Source of the DNA: JBKBRC01 sp046292345
GTDB lineage: Bacteria; Bacteroidota; Rhodothermia; Rhodothermales; Rubricoccaceae
Assembly (NCBI GenBank): GCA_046292345.1
Contig: JBKBRC010000029.1
Location: forward strand, 1-31,101
Length of the DNA: 31,101 nucleotides
Direction of reading: 5' to 3'
The notes under the pieces are model-generated. The model saw nothing but the letters and a program-made list of their open reading frames with translations, did not search any database and was not told the DNA's origin. Positions 1 through 8,436 of the stretch are shown here, piece after piece. The position numbers and the translations under genes were made by a program. Each line of letters starts with the position of its first letter. Position 1 is the first letter of the stretch.

Positions 1-160
1 ATGGCCGATCTGCCCCGTCTTTACAGCTGAGCGGCGGATCCGACGATTGCTACGTTCAGCGCGCCCGGGACGGAGTGTGGCAGCGCTTCGCCGCCAGGGC
101 GTCGAGGGGACGCCGGCGTCCATGGAGCATGGCCGTGCGCGCCGCGCCGGGCGAGCGCCG

Positions 161-1033
161 TCAGCCGCGCACGAGGGCTCTGAGCACGAAGAACACGTTC
201 TCCTTACGCTCGCGGAGGCGGCGCGAGAAGTAGGGCACCCACTCGGTCCCGTAGGGTACGTAGACCCGCATCCGGTAGCCCTCGTCGCGCAGCTGGCGCT
301 GCGTATCCGGCCGCAGGCCGTAGAGCATTTGGAACTCGAAGGCGTCGCGGGAGAGGCCGCGCTGGCGGACGAAGTCTTTGGTGGCCCGGATGAGTTCGTC
401 GTCGTGCGTGGCGATGCCCGGGTAGCGGCCCTCCGTGAGCAGAGTCCGCATGTGGCGCCGGTAGTGCCAGCGGATGGTGGGCATGTCCTGGTAGGCGAGC
501 GCCGGCGGCTCGGCATAGGCGCCCTTGCAGAGCCGGACCCGGGCGCCGAGCGCGCACATGCGCGCCACGTCCTCGTCGGTGCGCTTGAGGTAGGCCTGGA
601 GGACCGTCCCCACGTGATCCGGAAAGTCCGGGTAGACGGCCTCGAAGAGGTCGAGCGTGGACTGCGTGATGTCGGAGCCTTCCATGTCGAGGCGCACGAA
701 CACGTCGGCCGCGCGCGCGCGCGCGAGCAGGCGGCGCAGGTTCTCCTCGCAGAAGCTCCGGTCGATGACCTGGCCGATCATCGAGAGCTTGATGGAAATG
801 CCGGCCGCCTCGGGCGGGGCACCCTGAGCCGCGCGGAAGTCCGCCAGGCGCCCGACGAGGTCCACGTACGTGTCGGTGAACGCCGCGGCGCGCGCGCGCT
901 CGTGGACGTGCTCGCCGAGCAGGTCCAGCGTGACGAAGAGGCCGTCGCGGAGCTGCTCGGCAAGGGCGGGGAGTGCGGTTTCGAGCGTTTCGCCGGCTAC
1001 GAAGCGGCGGGCGAGGGCGAAGGGGAGCTTCAT
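161..1033 (-). CDS. Proline dehydrogenase (monofunctional PutA-type PRODH)
   Basis: This 290-residue protein oxidises L-proline to pyrroline-5-carboxylate using FAD, the first step of proline catabolism, and passes electrons to the quinone pool. The PRODH barrel motifs are present in order: KLSMIG (82-87), DME (116-118), LQAYL (145-149), RLCKGAY (167-173), IATHD (207-211), EFQMLYG (233-239), YVPYG (258-262) and YFSRRLRER (268-276). The last motif carries the paired arginines that bind the substrate carboxylate. The length matches stand-alone bacterial PRODH, so there is no fused P5C dehydrogenase domain, and no such gene is nearby. The ATG start gives a normal N-terminus. It is transcribed divergently from the histidine kinase across a 236-bp spacer. 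The family call is firm. Confidence 0.95.
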   Translation of the reverse strand: MKLPFALARRFVAGETLETALPALAEQLRDGLFVTLDLLGEHVHERARAAAFTDTYVDLVGRLADFRAAQGAPPEAAGISIKLSMIGQVIDRSFCEENLRRLLARARAADVFVRLDMEGSDITQSTLDLFEAVYPDFPDHVGTVLQAYLKRTDEDVARMCALGARVRLCKGAYAEPPALAYQDMPTIRWHYRRHMRTLLTEGRYPGIATHDDELIRATKDFVRQRGLSRDAFEFQMLYGLRPDTQRQLRDEGYRMRVYVPYGTEWVPYFSRRLRERKENVFFVLRALVRG

Positions 1034-1269
1034 GCGGACGCGTGCAGGACGCGCGCCTCGTGCGCGCGCCGGCGGAAGCTACCGCGTGCGCACGGGGCGC
1101 CGCCGAGGGGACAGCGTGAGATCCGCATGTGGAATAGAATCCGTGGAACGGTATGTGCTGAGCAGCTCGGTGCCGGCAGACCTCCGGGCTCCCGGGCTCC
1201 GTTGGTAATCCCCAGACGGTCCCCGCCTACCCTTCGACCCCAGTAGTACCCTTCGATCCCCGCCTGCCC
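1034..1269. promoter_or_regulatory. Divergent intergenic region between PRODH and the hybrid kinase, with a direct repeat
   Basis: This 236-bp spacer must hold the promoters of both divergent genes, but I cannot pick convincing -35/-10 or Bacteroidota-type (TTG/TAnnTTTG) elements. It has a 13-bp direct repeat, TACCCTTCGAYCC, at 1228-1240 and 1247-1259. The copies are 19 bp apart and end just upstream of the kinase ATG. They could be regulator half-sites or a local duplication. Confidence 0.35.
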
Positions 1270-4089
1270 ATGTCCGAATCCTCCGCCGAAGACGCGCTGC
1301 CGGGCGCGCGCAAGGGGTTTCTGCACCCTGTGCGCACGTGGCTGCTCGGAGTGATCGATGGCGCGCTTCCGGACGACGTGCTCGGCGGGGCGGCCCTCCC
1401 GCTGCGCCGGGCACGCCTGACGGTGGCCATCGGGGCGATGGCCGTGCTGTACTACACCGTTATGGGCGCGATCCTGCTCGTGCTCGGCCTCGGCCTCGCG
1501 GCCGCCGTTGCGGCGGCGGGCGTCGTGCTGACAGTGGTGGGGTTGCTCTGGCAGCGTGCGCGCGGGCACCAGCCCGCGCTCAGCTGGGGTATCATGCTTC
1601 TGCTGACGGGCATGCCGCTCGTGCAGGCCGTGCTCGACGCGGGCCTCGCCGACCCGATTCTCGTCTGGGTGGCCGTGGCGCCGCTGGCCGGCGCGCTCAT
1701 GGGCGGTCCGCGCATGAGCGCCGCGAGTGCGCTCCTGGCCGTCTGCGGCACGCTCGGCCTGATCGTGGCGACGCTCGCCGGCGTACCGTTCCCGCACCAT
1801 ACGACTCCGGAGGCTCTCGCGTGGTCGGCCTTCGTGAGTATCACTGGCGGCGCGCTCTTCGCCGTCGTGGCGGGATGGTTCTACGACTACTACACGCGGC
1901 AAGCGTTCGAGCGCATGGACCGCCGCGCGCGGCACCTCGAGGGCGCGCTCGGTTCGTCCGAGGAGCGCTACAAGCAGCTCGTCGACAACATCGCGCTGGG
2001 CGTGTACCGCACCACGCCGTCGGGGCGCGTCGAGCTGGCCAACCCGGCGCTGCTGCGCATGACCGGCTACGCGAGTGTGGCCGAGCTCGACGCGGCCGGC
2101 ATCCACCGCATCTACGCCGACCCGTCGCACCGGCTCAGCTTCCAGCAGATCGCGGCGAGCGACGAAGCCGTGCGCGCGTTCGAGACGGTCTGGCGCACAC
2201 GCACCGGGCAGGAGCGCCACGTACGCATCGACGCGCGGGCGATTCGCGACGCGGCCGGCGAGGTCGTCGCCTACGAGGGCGTCGTAGAGGACGTGACGGC
2301 CGCGCACCGCGTGCGCGCGGCGCTGCGCCGCTCCGAAGCCCGCTTCCGCGCGCTTGTGCAGCGCGCCTCAGACGTGATTGTGGTGCTCGACGCGGCCGGG
2401 CATGCTGTCTACGTCAGCCCCGTCTCGCGCCAGATGCTCGGGCTCGACCCGGCCGCGCTCCTGCACCGCAGCCCGCTTGCGCTCGTCCACCCGGACGACC
2501 GCCCCCCCGCCATCGGGGCCTTCCGTGCGCTGCTGGCCGGGAGAGCGCCCGAGCGCGTCTTCGAGGTGCGCCTGCGCCACCGCGAGGGGCATTACATCTA
2601 CACCGAGGTCGCCGCGAGCAACCTGCTGCGCGAGCCGGCCGTGCAGGGCCTCGTGCTCGCCATCCGCGACGTGACCGAGCGCAAGCGCGCCGAGGCCGTG
2701 CTCGTGCGCGGCAAGGAGCAGGCCGAGGAGGTCGCGCGCCTCAAGAGCACCTTCCTGGCCAACATGAGCCACGAGATCCGCACACCGCTCACGGGCATCC
2801 TCGGCTTCGCCGACATCCTCGCTGAGGAAGTCACAGATCCCGAGCAGCGCGAGTTCGTGGCGCTGATCGCGCGGGCCGGGCGCCGCTTGATGGACACGCT
2901 CAACTCCGTCCTGGATCTGGCCCGGCTCGAGGCCGGCCGCGTCGAGCTCACCCTCGAGCCGGTCGCGCTCGGTACGCTCGTCGCCGAGGCGACGAGCGTG
3001 CTCGAGCCGCTCGCGCGCGAGCGCGGCCTCACCCTCGAGACGCACGTCGAGGCGCCCGAGGCCCTCGCGGCCGTAGACGCGGGCGCGCTCGGACGCGTGC
3101 TCAACAACCTGGTCGGCAACGCGCTCAAGTTCACCGAGGCCGGCCGCGTGGCCGTGTCCGTCCTGGCCGACGATGCCCACGTCTACCTCCGCGTGGCCGA
3201 CACCGGCATCGGCATGGGCGAGGAGTTCCTGCAGCGCCTGTTCGGCGAGTTCGAGCAGGAGTCGACGGGGCTCGGGCGTAGCCATGAGGGCTCGGGGCTC
3301 GGCCTGGCCATCACGCGGCAACTCGTCGAGCGCATGCGCGGCACGATCAGCGTCGAGAGCCAGCGCGGCGTCGGGACGACGTTCACGGTCGCCTTCCCGC
3401 GCCTGCGCCCGGGCGCGCCCCGCGCCGAGCAGCGCCCTGCGGACGGCGCGGAGCCCGCTGTCCCGAGGCCCGAGCGTCCGCTCCCGCGCCTGCTCGTCGT
3501 GGACGACTCGGACCAGACGCTCGAGCTTGCCGCGCGCCTGCTGCGCGGGCGCTACGACATGACGGCGGCCGCGTCGGCCGAGGAGGCGCTCCGCCTCGCG
3601 CGCGAGCATCCCTTCGACGGCTTCCTGCTTGACATCCACCTGGGCGCCTCGGCCTCGGGTACCGACCTCGTGCAGCGTCTCCGCGCCCTGCCCGCCTACG
3701 CCGAGGCGCCCTGCATCGCGTTCACGGCCTACGGCCTGCCCGGCGACCGCGAGCGCTTCCTCAACGCCGGCTTCGACGAGTACCTGGTCAAGCCGTTCAC
3801 GCAGGCGCAGCTCATCGAAGCGCTGCGCGCCGGGTTCGCGCGCCGCGCCGGGTTCGCGCGCCGCGCCGCGGGTCTGCCTCCGGTCCCGAGACCTCCGGTC
3901 TTGCCCACGCCGATGACGCTGCTCGTGCGTCCGCGCGAGAAGGCCGCGCCGGACGTTCCGGCAGACGTTCCGGCAGACGTTCCGGCAGACGTTCCGGCAG
4001 ACGTTCCGGCAGACGTTCCGGCAGACGTTCGGGCGGAGGCGCCCCACACCGGCGCGCCGCCCGCTGGCGCGCCGCCCGCTGCGAGCTGA
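1270..4089 (+). CDS. Membrane hybrid sensor histidine kinase (TM-PAS-PAS-HisKA-HATPase-REC)
   Basis: This 939-residue hybrid two-component kinase should sense a membrane or cytosolic cue, autophosphorylate and pass phosphate to its own receiver. An N-terminal region of about six hydrophobic segments (about 40-205) is followed by two PAS domains (about 229-350 and 355-475). The H-box FLANMSHEIRTPL has the phospho-acceptor His501. The HATPase part shows the N box (NNLVGNALKFT), DTGIGMG and GSGLGL. A receiver follows with acidic DD, phospho-acceptor Asp788 in LLDIHLG and Lys841 in YLVKPF. After about residue 855 comes a Pro/Ala-rich tail with repeats (six DVPA units and others). No separate response regulator or Hpt protein is adjacent, so the output is unknown. 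The signal sensed cannot be told from the sequence. Confidence 0.93.
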   Translation: MSESSAEDALPGARKGFLHPVRTWLLGVIDGALPDDVLGGAALPLRRARLTVAIGAMAVLYYTVMGAILLVLGLGLAAAVAAAGVVLTVVGLLWQRARGHQPALSWGIMLLLTGMPLVQAVLDAGLADPILVWVAVAPLAGALMGGPRMSAASALLAVCGTLGLIVATLAGVPFPHHTTPEALAWSAFVSITGGALFAVVAGWFYDYYTRQAFERMDRRARHLEGALGSSEERYKQLVDNIALGVYRTTPSGRVELANPALLRMTGYASVAELDAAGIHRIYADPSHRLSFQQIAASDEAVRAFETVWRTRTGQERHVRIDARAIRDAAGEVVAYEGVVEDVTAAHRVRAALRRSEARFRALVQRASDVIVVLDAAGHAVYVSPVSRQMLGLDPAALLHRSPLALVHPDDRPPAIGAFRALLAGRAPERVFEVRLRHREGHYIYTEVAASNLLREPAVQGLVLAIRDVTERKRAEAVLVRGKEQAEEVARLKSTFLANMSHEIRTPLTGILGFADILAEEVTDPEQREFVALIARAGRRLMDTLNSVLDLARLEAGRVELTLEPVALGTLVAEATSVLEPLARERGLTLETHVEAPEALAAVDAGALGRVLNNLVGNALKFTEAGRVAVSVLADDAHVYLRVADTGIGMGEEFLQRLFGEFEQESTGLGRSHEGSGLGLAITRQLVERMRGTISVESQRGVGTTFTVAFPRLRPGAPRAEQRPADGAEPAVPRPERPLPRLLVVDDSDQTLELAARLLRGRYDMTAAASAEEALRLAREHPFDGFLLDIHLGASASGTDLVQRLRALPAYAEAPCIAFTAYGLPGDRERFLNAGFDEYLVKPFTQAQLIEALRAGFARRAGFARRAAGLPPVPRPPVLPTPMTLLVRPREKAAPDVPADVPADVPADVPADVPADVPADVRAEAPHTGAPPAGAPPAAS
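3829..3864 (+). repeat. 18-bp tandem duplication in the kinase (AGFARR x2)
   Basis: Two identical 18-bp copies (3829-3846 and 3847-3864) encode AGFARR twice, just after the receiver domain. The duplication is in frame and lies at the domain boundary, so it is probably tolerated linker expansion. Confidence 0.9.
3952..4035 (+). repeat. 12-bp tandem repeat encoding DVPA units in the kinase tail
   Basis: Six perfect copies of GACGTTCCGGCA (3952-4023) are followed by a seventh degenerate copy (4024-4035, DVRA). They encode (Asp-Val-Pro-Ala)6 in the C-terminal tail. The perfect identity points to recent slippage expansion, so copy number may vary between strains. A further 15-bp duplication, GAPPA x2, lies at 4051-4080. 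Confidence 0.95.
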
Positions 4090-4162
4090 GCTCGGCTGTC
4101 TCGCCGAACCTGACACGCCGGCGCTCGTCCGAGAGGGCAGCATCGCCCTCCTCTCTTCTTCC

Positions 4163-5275
4163 ATGTCCATCGCCATCGTCGGCGCCGGTGCGGCCGGGCT
4201 GGCTGCCGCTCACACGCTCGCGTGCGCCGGGCACGCCGTCGCCTGCCTCGAGAAAAGTTGCGGCCTCGGCGGGCGCGCCGCCACGCGCTGGCACGACGAC
4301 GCTCGCGGGCGGCGCTGGCGCTTCGACCACGGCGCGCAGTATTTCAGCGCCGACCCCGGCAGCCCCGAGGGCCGGCTCATTGCCGAAACGCTCGGCTCCG
4401 ACGGCCTCGTCTCGGTCGCGCGGCCGGTCTGGCCCTTCGGCAATGACGGCACGCTGCATCCCGAGGACGCCCGCGACGACGGGCGCCCGAAGTGGACCTA
4501 CGAGGCCGGCGCGGCCGACCTGGGCCGCCGTCTCGCCGACGCCTCGCCCGGCCTCGTCGTGCACCGGCAGGCGCGCGTGCACGCGCTCGCGTGGGAGGAC
4601 GAGCACTGGTTCCTGCGGCTCGGCGCCGGCCGCCCGGCTGGCATGCCGGGGCGCCTCGGGCCGTTCGAGGCGCTCGTACTTACGCCGCCCGCGCCGCAGA
4701 CGGCCGACCTGCTTGCGGCAAGCGCGGGCTTCGACGCGGCGCCGCTCGTGCGGGCCCTCGGCGCGGCGCGCTACCGCCGGCAGTTCGCGCTCGCGCTGGG
4801 CTTCGAGCGGGTGCTCGAGCGCCCCGGCGGCTCCGACGGACCCTACGCGCTCGTCAACGCGCCGCCGGGGGGAGAGCCGCCTGCCCACTCGGTCGCATGG
4901 GTTGCGTTCGAGAGCGACAAGCCGGGCCGCGCGCCCTCAGGCACGACACTTCTGCTCGCGCAGATGTCCGACGCCTGGACTGCCGCGCACTACGACGCGC
5001 CTCCGGACGCGCTCGTCGCCGCCGCGCGCATGGCGCTCGCCGATGTGCTGGGGCCGCTCCCCGAACATGCCTGGGCCAACACGCAGCGCTGGCGCTACGC
5101 CCTCCCGGACACCGCCGCCGACGCAGACGCGCTGCGCCGCCATGCGCCGCCGGGCCTCTTTTTCGCTGGCGACGCGCTCGCCGGGCGGGGGCGCGTCGCG
5201 GCGGCGCTCGCCTCCGGCCTCGCTGCGGCCGAGCACCTGCTCCAGCACGTTTCCACGCTCCCTCACGGCTCCTGA
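4163..5275 (+). CDS. FAD-dependent amine oxidase/renalase-like oxidoreductase
   Basis: This 370-residue flavoprotein starts with a Rossmann dinucleotide motif, IVGAGAAGLAAA (about 4-15). An acidic residue at the end of the second strand (CLEKS) follows, then GGRAATR and the FDHGAQYFS block typical of renalase-like NAD(P)/FAD oxidoreductases. The C-terminus has the second FAD-binding block, GLFFAGDALAGRGRVAAA, followed by a helix reaching the stop. The length is normal for the family. The substrate is unknown; bacterial members oxidise aberrant dihydronicotinamide isomers or amines. It lies 73 nt after the kinase stop. The last 101 coding bases are repeated after the N run at 5296-5395, which I take as an unmerged contig overlap, so the gene itself looks complete. 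Confidence 0.85.
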   Translation: MSIAIVGAGAAGLAAAHTLACAGHAVACLEKSCGLGGRAATRWHDDARGRRWRFDHGAQYFSADPGSPEGRLIAETLGSDGLVSVARPVWPFGNDGTLHPEDARDDGRPKWTYEAGAADLGRRLADASPGLVVHRQARVHALAWEDEHWFLRLGAGRPAGMPGRLGPFEALVLTPPAPQTADLLAASAGFDAAPLVRALGAARYRRQFALALGFERVLERPGGSDGPYALVNAPPGGEPPAHSVAWVAFESDKPGRAPSGTTLLLAQMSDAWTAAHYDAPPDALVAAARMALADVLGPLPEHAWANTQRWRYALPDTAADADALRRHAPPGLFFAGDALAGRGRVAAALASGLAAAEHLLQHVSTLPHGS

Positions 5276-5295
5276 CGCCCGCCGCTCCTGACGCC
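5175..5295 (+). repeat. Left copy of a 121-bp perfect direct repeat flanking the N gap
   Basis: This stretch covers the 3' end of the renalase-like gene plus 20 bp of spacer. It is identical to 5396-5516 on the other side of the 100-N run. A perfect repeat ending exactly at a gap is the usual mark of two contigs sharing an unjoined overlap. Confidence 0.9.
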
Positions 5296-5395
5296 NNNNN
5301 NNNNNNNNNNNNNNNNNNNNNNNNNNNNNNNNNNNNNNNNNNNNNNNNNNNNNNNNNNNNNNNNNNNNNNNNNNNNNNNNNNNNNNNNNNNNNNN
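5296..5395. other. Assembly gap (100 N), probably spurious
   Basis: One hundred undetermined bases are flanked on both sides by the same 121-bp sequence. If the flanks are merged, the renalase-like stop is followed by 20 nt and then the ATG of the small membrane protein. This is a normal operon spacing with no missing sequence. Confidence 0.85.
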
Positions 5396-5516
5396 CGCTC
5401 GCCGGGCGGGGGCGCGTCGCGGCGGCGCTCGCCTCCGGCCTCGCTGCGGCCGAGCACCTGCTCCAGCACGTTTCCACGCTCCCTCACGGCTCCTGACGCC
5501 CGCCGCTCCTGACGCC
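5396..5516 (+). repeat. Right copy of the 121-bp direct repeat
   Basis: It is identical to 5175-5295 and carries a second copy of the last 33 codons and stop of the renalase-like gene (stop at 5494-5496). It has no start of its own. I do not treat it as a separate gene or pseudogene. Confidence 0.88.
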
Positions 5517-5765
5517 ATGGCCTTTGATCTCGCTCACCGCCACATGCATCATCTCGGCACCTGGCGCCGGCTGGCGCCACTCGGTCTTGGGGCCGTCGGC
5601 CTCGGCGTCTCGCTCGCCGGCGAGGCGACGCTGCGCAAAGGCCGCGGCGCGCCGTGGGTGCTCTACGGCACGGCCGCGCTCTGCGTGCTCAACGCCGGCC
5701 TGTGCCTCTTCGGAGAGGCCGTCAAGCACCGCGCCCTCGCCGACGCCCTCTCGGCCGAGTCCTGA
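5517..5765 (+). CDS. Small two-helix membrane protein of unknown function
   Basis: This 82-residue protein has a short histidine-bearing N-terminus (HRHMHHLGTWRRL) and two hydrophobic segments, at about residues 20-34 and 45-65, separated by a basic loop (LRKGRG). It ends in a short hydrophilic tail. I do not recognise a family. It starts 20 nt after the renalase-like stop once the duplicated contig end is merged, and 33 nt before pdxH, so the three are probably co-transcribed. The frame and high third-position GC fit real coding, but the short length keeps confidence moderate. Confidence 0.65.
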   Translation: MAFDLAHRHMHHLGTWRRLAPLGLGAVGLGVSLAGEATLRKGRGAPWVLYGTAALCVLNAGLCLFGEAVKHRALADALSAES

Positions 5766-5798
5766 TGCTCCCCCGGACCAATCGTTCTGCAATCCCCC

Positions 5799-6446
5799 AT
5801 GCCTGACGATCTCGGCGTTGCCGACCTCCGCGAAACGTACACGCGCGACACGCTCGACGAGTCCGCGCTCCCTGCCGATCCGCTCGCGCTCTTTGCAGCG
5901 TGGTTCGAGGACGCCCGCGCCTCAGGCACGCCCGAGCCCAATGCCATGACACTCGCCACGGCCGACGCGTCCGGGCGTCCCTCGGCGCGCATCGTGCTGC
6001 TCAAGGGCGTCAGCGCTGAGGGCTTCGACTTCTACACCAACTTCGAGAGCCGCAAGGGCCGCGAGCTCGAGGCCAACCCGTACGCGGCGCTCGTCTTCTG
6101 GTGGCCGCCCCTCGAGCGGCAGGTCCGCATCGAGGGCCGGGTAGAGCGCGTGCCGGCGGCCGAGGCCGACGCCTACTTCAGCAGCCGCCCGCGGGAGAGT
6201 CGGCTCGGCGCGTGGGCGAGCCCGCAGAGCCGCCCCGTCCCGTCGCGCAGCGTAATCGAGGCGCGGCTTGAGGACGCCCGAACGCAGCACGCTGACGGTG
6301 CCGTGCCGCGCCCGCCCTTCTGGGGCGGGTTTCGCGTCGTCCCGGAGGTGCTCGAGTTCTGGCAGGGACGCCCGAGTCGGCTCCACGACCGCGTGCAGTA
6401 CCGCCGCGCTGCCCAGGGCTGGACGCGCGAGCGGCTCGCACCGTGA
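5799..6446 (+). CDS. pdxH: Pyridoxamine/pyridoxine 5'-phosphate oxidase
   Basis: This 215-residue FMN enzyme makes pyridoxal 5'-phosphate from PNP or PMP in vitamin B6 synthesis and salvage. The family hallmarks are clear: NAMTLATAD and RPSARIVLLKGV near the N-terminus, then GFDFYTNFESRKGRELEANPYAAL in the FMN/PLP region. The WWPPLERQVRIEGRVERV block, the YFSSRPRESRLGAWASPQS stretch and the substrate-binding end WGGFRVVPEVLEFWQGRPSRLHDR follow. It ends in RLAP, as most PdxH proteins do. The length is standard. It is the last gene of a plus-strand run and converges on the YncE-like gene with a 36-bp spacer. Confidence 0.97.
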   Translation: MPDDLGVADLRETYTRDTLDESALPADPLALFAAWFEDARASGTPEPNAMTLATADASGRPSARIVLLKGVSAEGFDFYTNFESRKGRELEANPYAALVFWWPPLERQVRIEGRVERVPAAEADAYFSSRPRESRLGAWASPQSRPVPSRSVIEARLEDARTQHADGAVPRPPFWGGFRVVPEVLEFWQGRPSRLHDRVQYRRAAQGWTRERLAP

Positions 6447-6482
6447 CGGTTCAGCAGCGACCATGCCGGTCAGCCGGGGGCC

Positions 6483-7508
6483 TCACCACACCGCGATTCC
6501 GTCGGGCTGACGCCCCGTGGTGAAGCGCGCGACGGGCTGGAGGGCATCAAGGTCGAGCACGACGACCACATCGGCGTTGCTGTTGGCCACGAACGCGCGG
6601 CGCCCGTCTGACGAGACGGCGATGCCGATCGGGATCGGGCTGCCCTCGAATGCACCGGCGAAGTAGCGGTCGGAGGTGCCGTCTTCGGCGAGCGGGGCGT
6701 CCATGCGGATGCGGGCGATCTCGGCGCGGCTTGCCGTGTCGTAGACCGACACGTCTCCGGAGCGCGCGTTCGAGACGAGCGCGCGGCGGCCGTCGGGGGT
6801 GAAGGCGACGCGGATCGGGAACTGCCCGGCCGGAATCCGCGCGCGCAGTGTGAGCGTGGCCGCGTCGAAGACGGCTACGGCATCGTCGGCGCGGTTGGTA
6901 ACCCAGACCTCCGACCCGTCGGGCAGAACGGCCACACCCTCAGCACCGCCGCCTGAAAACGTTTCTGGAAGAATCGTTCCTGCTTTCAGGTCGAAGGCGG
7001 CGAGGGATCCGCTGGCCAGGTCGGGCACGAACGCGCGCGTGCCATCGGGGGAGAGGGCTACCATGTGCGAGAGCCGGTGCCCGGTGGCGAGGGCTGCTGT
7101 GACCCGGCGCGCCTCCAGGTCTACGATCACGAGCGCGCCGGCGCCCTCGGCCGTCACAGCGGCGCGGCGGTCATCGAGCCAGGCGACCCCGTGGGGCCGC
7201 GTGAAACGTCCCAGACTGATCGTTTCGAGGATTTCGGCAGCCTCTAGATCGATGAGTGAGAGCGTGTTACCGGGCGCGTCGCGCGTGCCGTAATTGGTGA
7301 CGAGGGCGCGGCGGCGGTCCGGCGAGACGGCCACCTCGTGGGGCTCGCGGCCTGTCGGGAGCAATGCCTGTACCGCACCGGTGCGCGCGTCGAGCAGGAG
7401 CGCCGTGTCGTCAGACTTATTGAGTACGACCAGGCGCTCTTGCGCGCGTGCCGAGCACGGGAGCACGGCGAGCGTGAGCGCGGCAAGAAGAACGAGAAGG
7501 CGACTCAT
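6483..7508 (-). CDS. Secreted YncE/YVTN-family beta-propeller protein
   Basis: This 341-residue protein begins with a signal peptide: a basic start, a hydrophobic core (LLVLLAALTLAVL) and a likely cleavage site after SARA. The rest is about seven repeated blades with motifs such as PDRRRALVTNYG, PDGTRAFVPDLA and DGRRAFVANSNADVV. This is the YVTN/NHL-like propeller found in periplasmic or exported YncE-type proteins. No catalytic residues are evident. It is probably a binding or scaffold protein in the periplasm, and the ligand is unknown. It lies 22 nt downstream of the lipid kinase on the same strand, so the two are likely co-transcribed. Confidence 0.87.
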   Translation of the reverse strand: MSRLLVLLAALTLAVLPCSARAQERLVVLNKSDDTALLLDARTGAVQALLPTGREPHEVAVSPDRRRALVTNYGTRDAPGNTLSLIDLEAAEILETISLGRFTRPHGVAWLDDRRAAVTAEGAGALVIVDLEARRVTAALATGHRLSHMVALSPDGTRAFVPDLASGSLAAFDLKAGTILPETFSGGGAEGVAVLPDGSEVWVTNRADDAVAVFDAATLTLRARIPAGQFPIRVAFTPDGRRALVSNARSGDVSVYDTASRAEIARIRMDAPLAEDGTSDRYFAGAFEGSPIPIGIAVSSDGRRAFVANSNADVVVVLDLDALQPVARFTTGRQPDGIAVW

Positions 7509-7530
7509 GATCGGTCGGTCGGGTTACGAA

Positions 7531-8436
7531 TCAGGGCTCGGCGACGAACTCCGGGCCGACGAGCACCCGCAGCGCGCCGGGCTCGACGGCGAACGCGACC
7601 GGCTCCTGCGTGTGCAGCTCGCCGTCCACGTTGAACCACATGCCGGGCGTGGAGTCGATCCGCACGCGGCGCACGCGCCGGTGCACGATCTGATCGTCTG
7701 AGAGGTAGTCGCCGGTGAACATGCGCGCAGCGAGCCGGGCCAGGTCGAGCACCGAGCCGGTGCGCACGACAACGACGTCGAGCAGGCCATCGGTCGGGTT
7801 GGCGCGCGGCGCGACCGGGTGGCCGCCGCCGGCTGTACGCGCATTGGCTACGACGACGTTGAACGCGTCGATGCGCTCGGGCGTGCCGTCCTCCCATGTG
7901 ATCGTGGTGTGATAGGTCGAGAGGTCGGGCAGGACCTGCGCCGCGCCGAGCAGGTAGGCCAGCGGCCCCCAGGTATCTTTCATCTCCTCTGTCATGATCT
8001 CGTTCATCTGCCCGGTGAAGCCGCCCGCGCATGCGTTGACGGCGTAGCGGCTGCCTGCGGGGTCGGTGACGCAGATGAGATCGAGGAGGCAGTGCGGCGC
8101 ACCGTCGAAGGCGTCGAGCAGGCCGATGCCCTGATCGAGGGGGAAGCCGAGCGTCCGGGCGAGGTCGTTGCCGGTCCCGAGCGGGAGGACGCCGAGGACC
8201 GGCCGCTCGTCGGCGCGGTCGCCGGTGCGCATGAGCCCGTTGGCGACCGCGTGCACGGTGCCGTCGCCGCCGGCGGCCACGACGAGCGGGACGCCCTCGC
8301 GCGCGGCCTCCGCTGCGGCCTCGCACGTCGCCTCAGGGCTGTCCACATCCACGACGTCCACGTCGGGGCGGAGGCGAAGCGCTTGGAGGAGGGTCTCGGT
8401 GACGCTGCCGGCGTTGGGGTTGACAAAAAGGCGCAT
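7531..8436 (-). CDS. Diacylglycerol kinase-like lipid kinase (YegS/BmrU family)
   Basis: I choose the ATG at 8436 because the protein then begins MRLFVNPNAGS, the canonical start of the DAGK catalytic domain; this gives 301 residues. The ATP-binding motif AGGDGTVHAVANGL and the GVLPLGTGNDLARTLGFP block are intact. The C-terminal lobe includes TDGLLDVVVVR and a final strand segment. The family phosphorylates diacylglycerol or related lipids at the inner leaflet, feeding phosphatidate back to phospholipid synthesis. The exact lipid cannot be read from sequence. The frame stays open upstream to 8583, but that extension matches nothing and is probably non-coding. It diverges from the nei-like gene. 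Confidence 0.92.
   Translation of the reverse strand: MRLFVNPNAGSVTETLLQALRLRPDVDVVDVDSPEATCEAAAEAAREGVPLVVAAGGDGTVHAVANGLMRTGDRADERPVLGVLPLGTGNDLARTLGFPLDQGIGLLDAFDGAPHCLLDLICVTDPAGSRYAVNACAGGFTGQMNEIMTEEMKDTWGPLAYLLGAAQVLPDLSTYHTTITWEDGTPERIDAFNVVVANARTAGGGHPVAPRANPTDGLLDVVVVRTGSVLDLARLAARMFTGDYLSDDQIVHRRVRRVRIDSTPGMWFNVDGELHTQEPVAFAVEPGALRVLVGPEFVAEP

Noticed and set aside
1..30. A short open frame ending in TGA at the window start (MADLPRLYS)
   Set aside because: Only nine codons are visible. It could be the end of an upstream gene, but nothing supports that.
2368..4176. Long minus-strand frame with repeated Cys-Arg-Asn-Val units
   Set aside because: It is the antisense shadow of the hybrid kinase; the repeats are the DVPA codons read backwards.
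5396..5496. Truncated second copy of the renalase-like gene
   Set aside because: It is identical to the first copy and lies directly at a gap edge. An unmerged contig overlap explains it better than a gene fragment.
6447..6482. Terminator between the convergent pdxH and YncE-like genes
   Set aside because: Only a 4-bp CCGG-TCAG-CCGG stem is present, without a U-tract; it is not strong enough to call.
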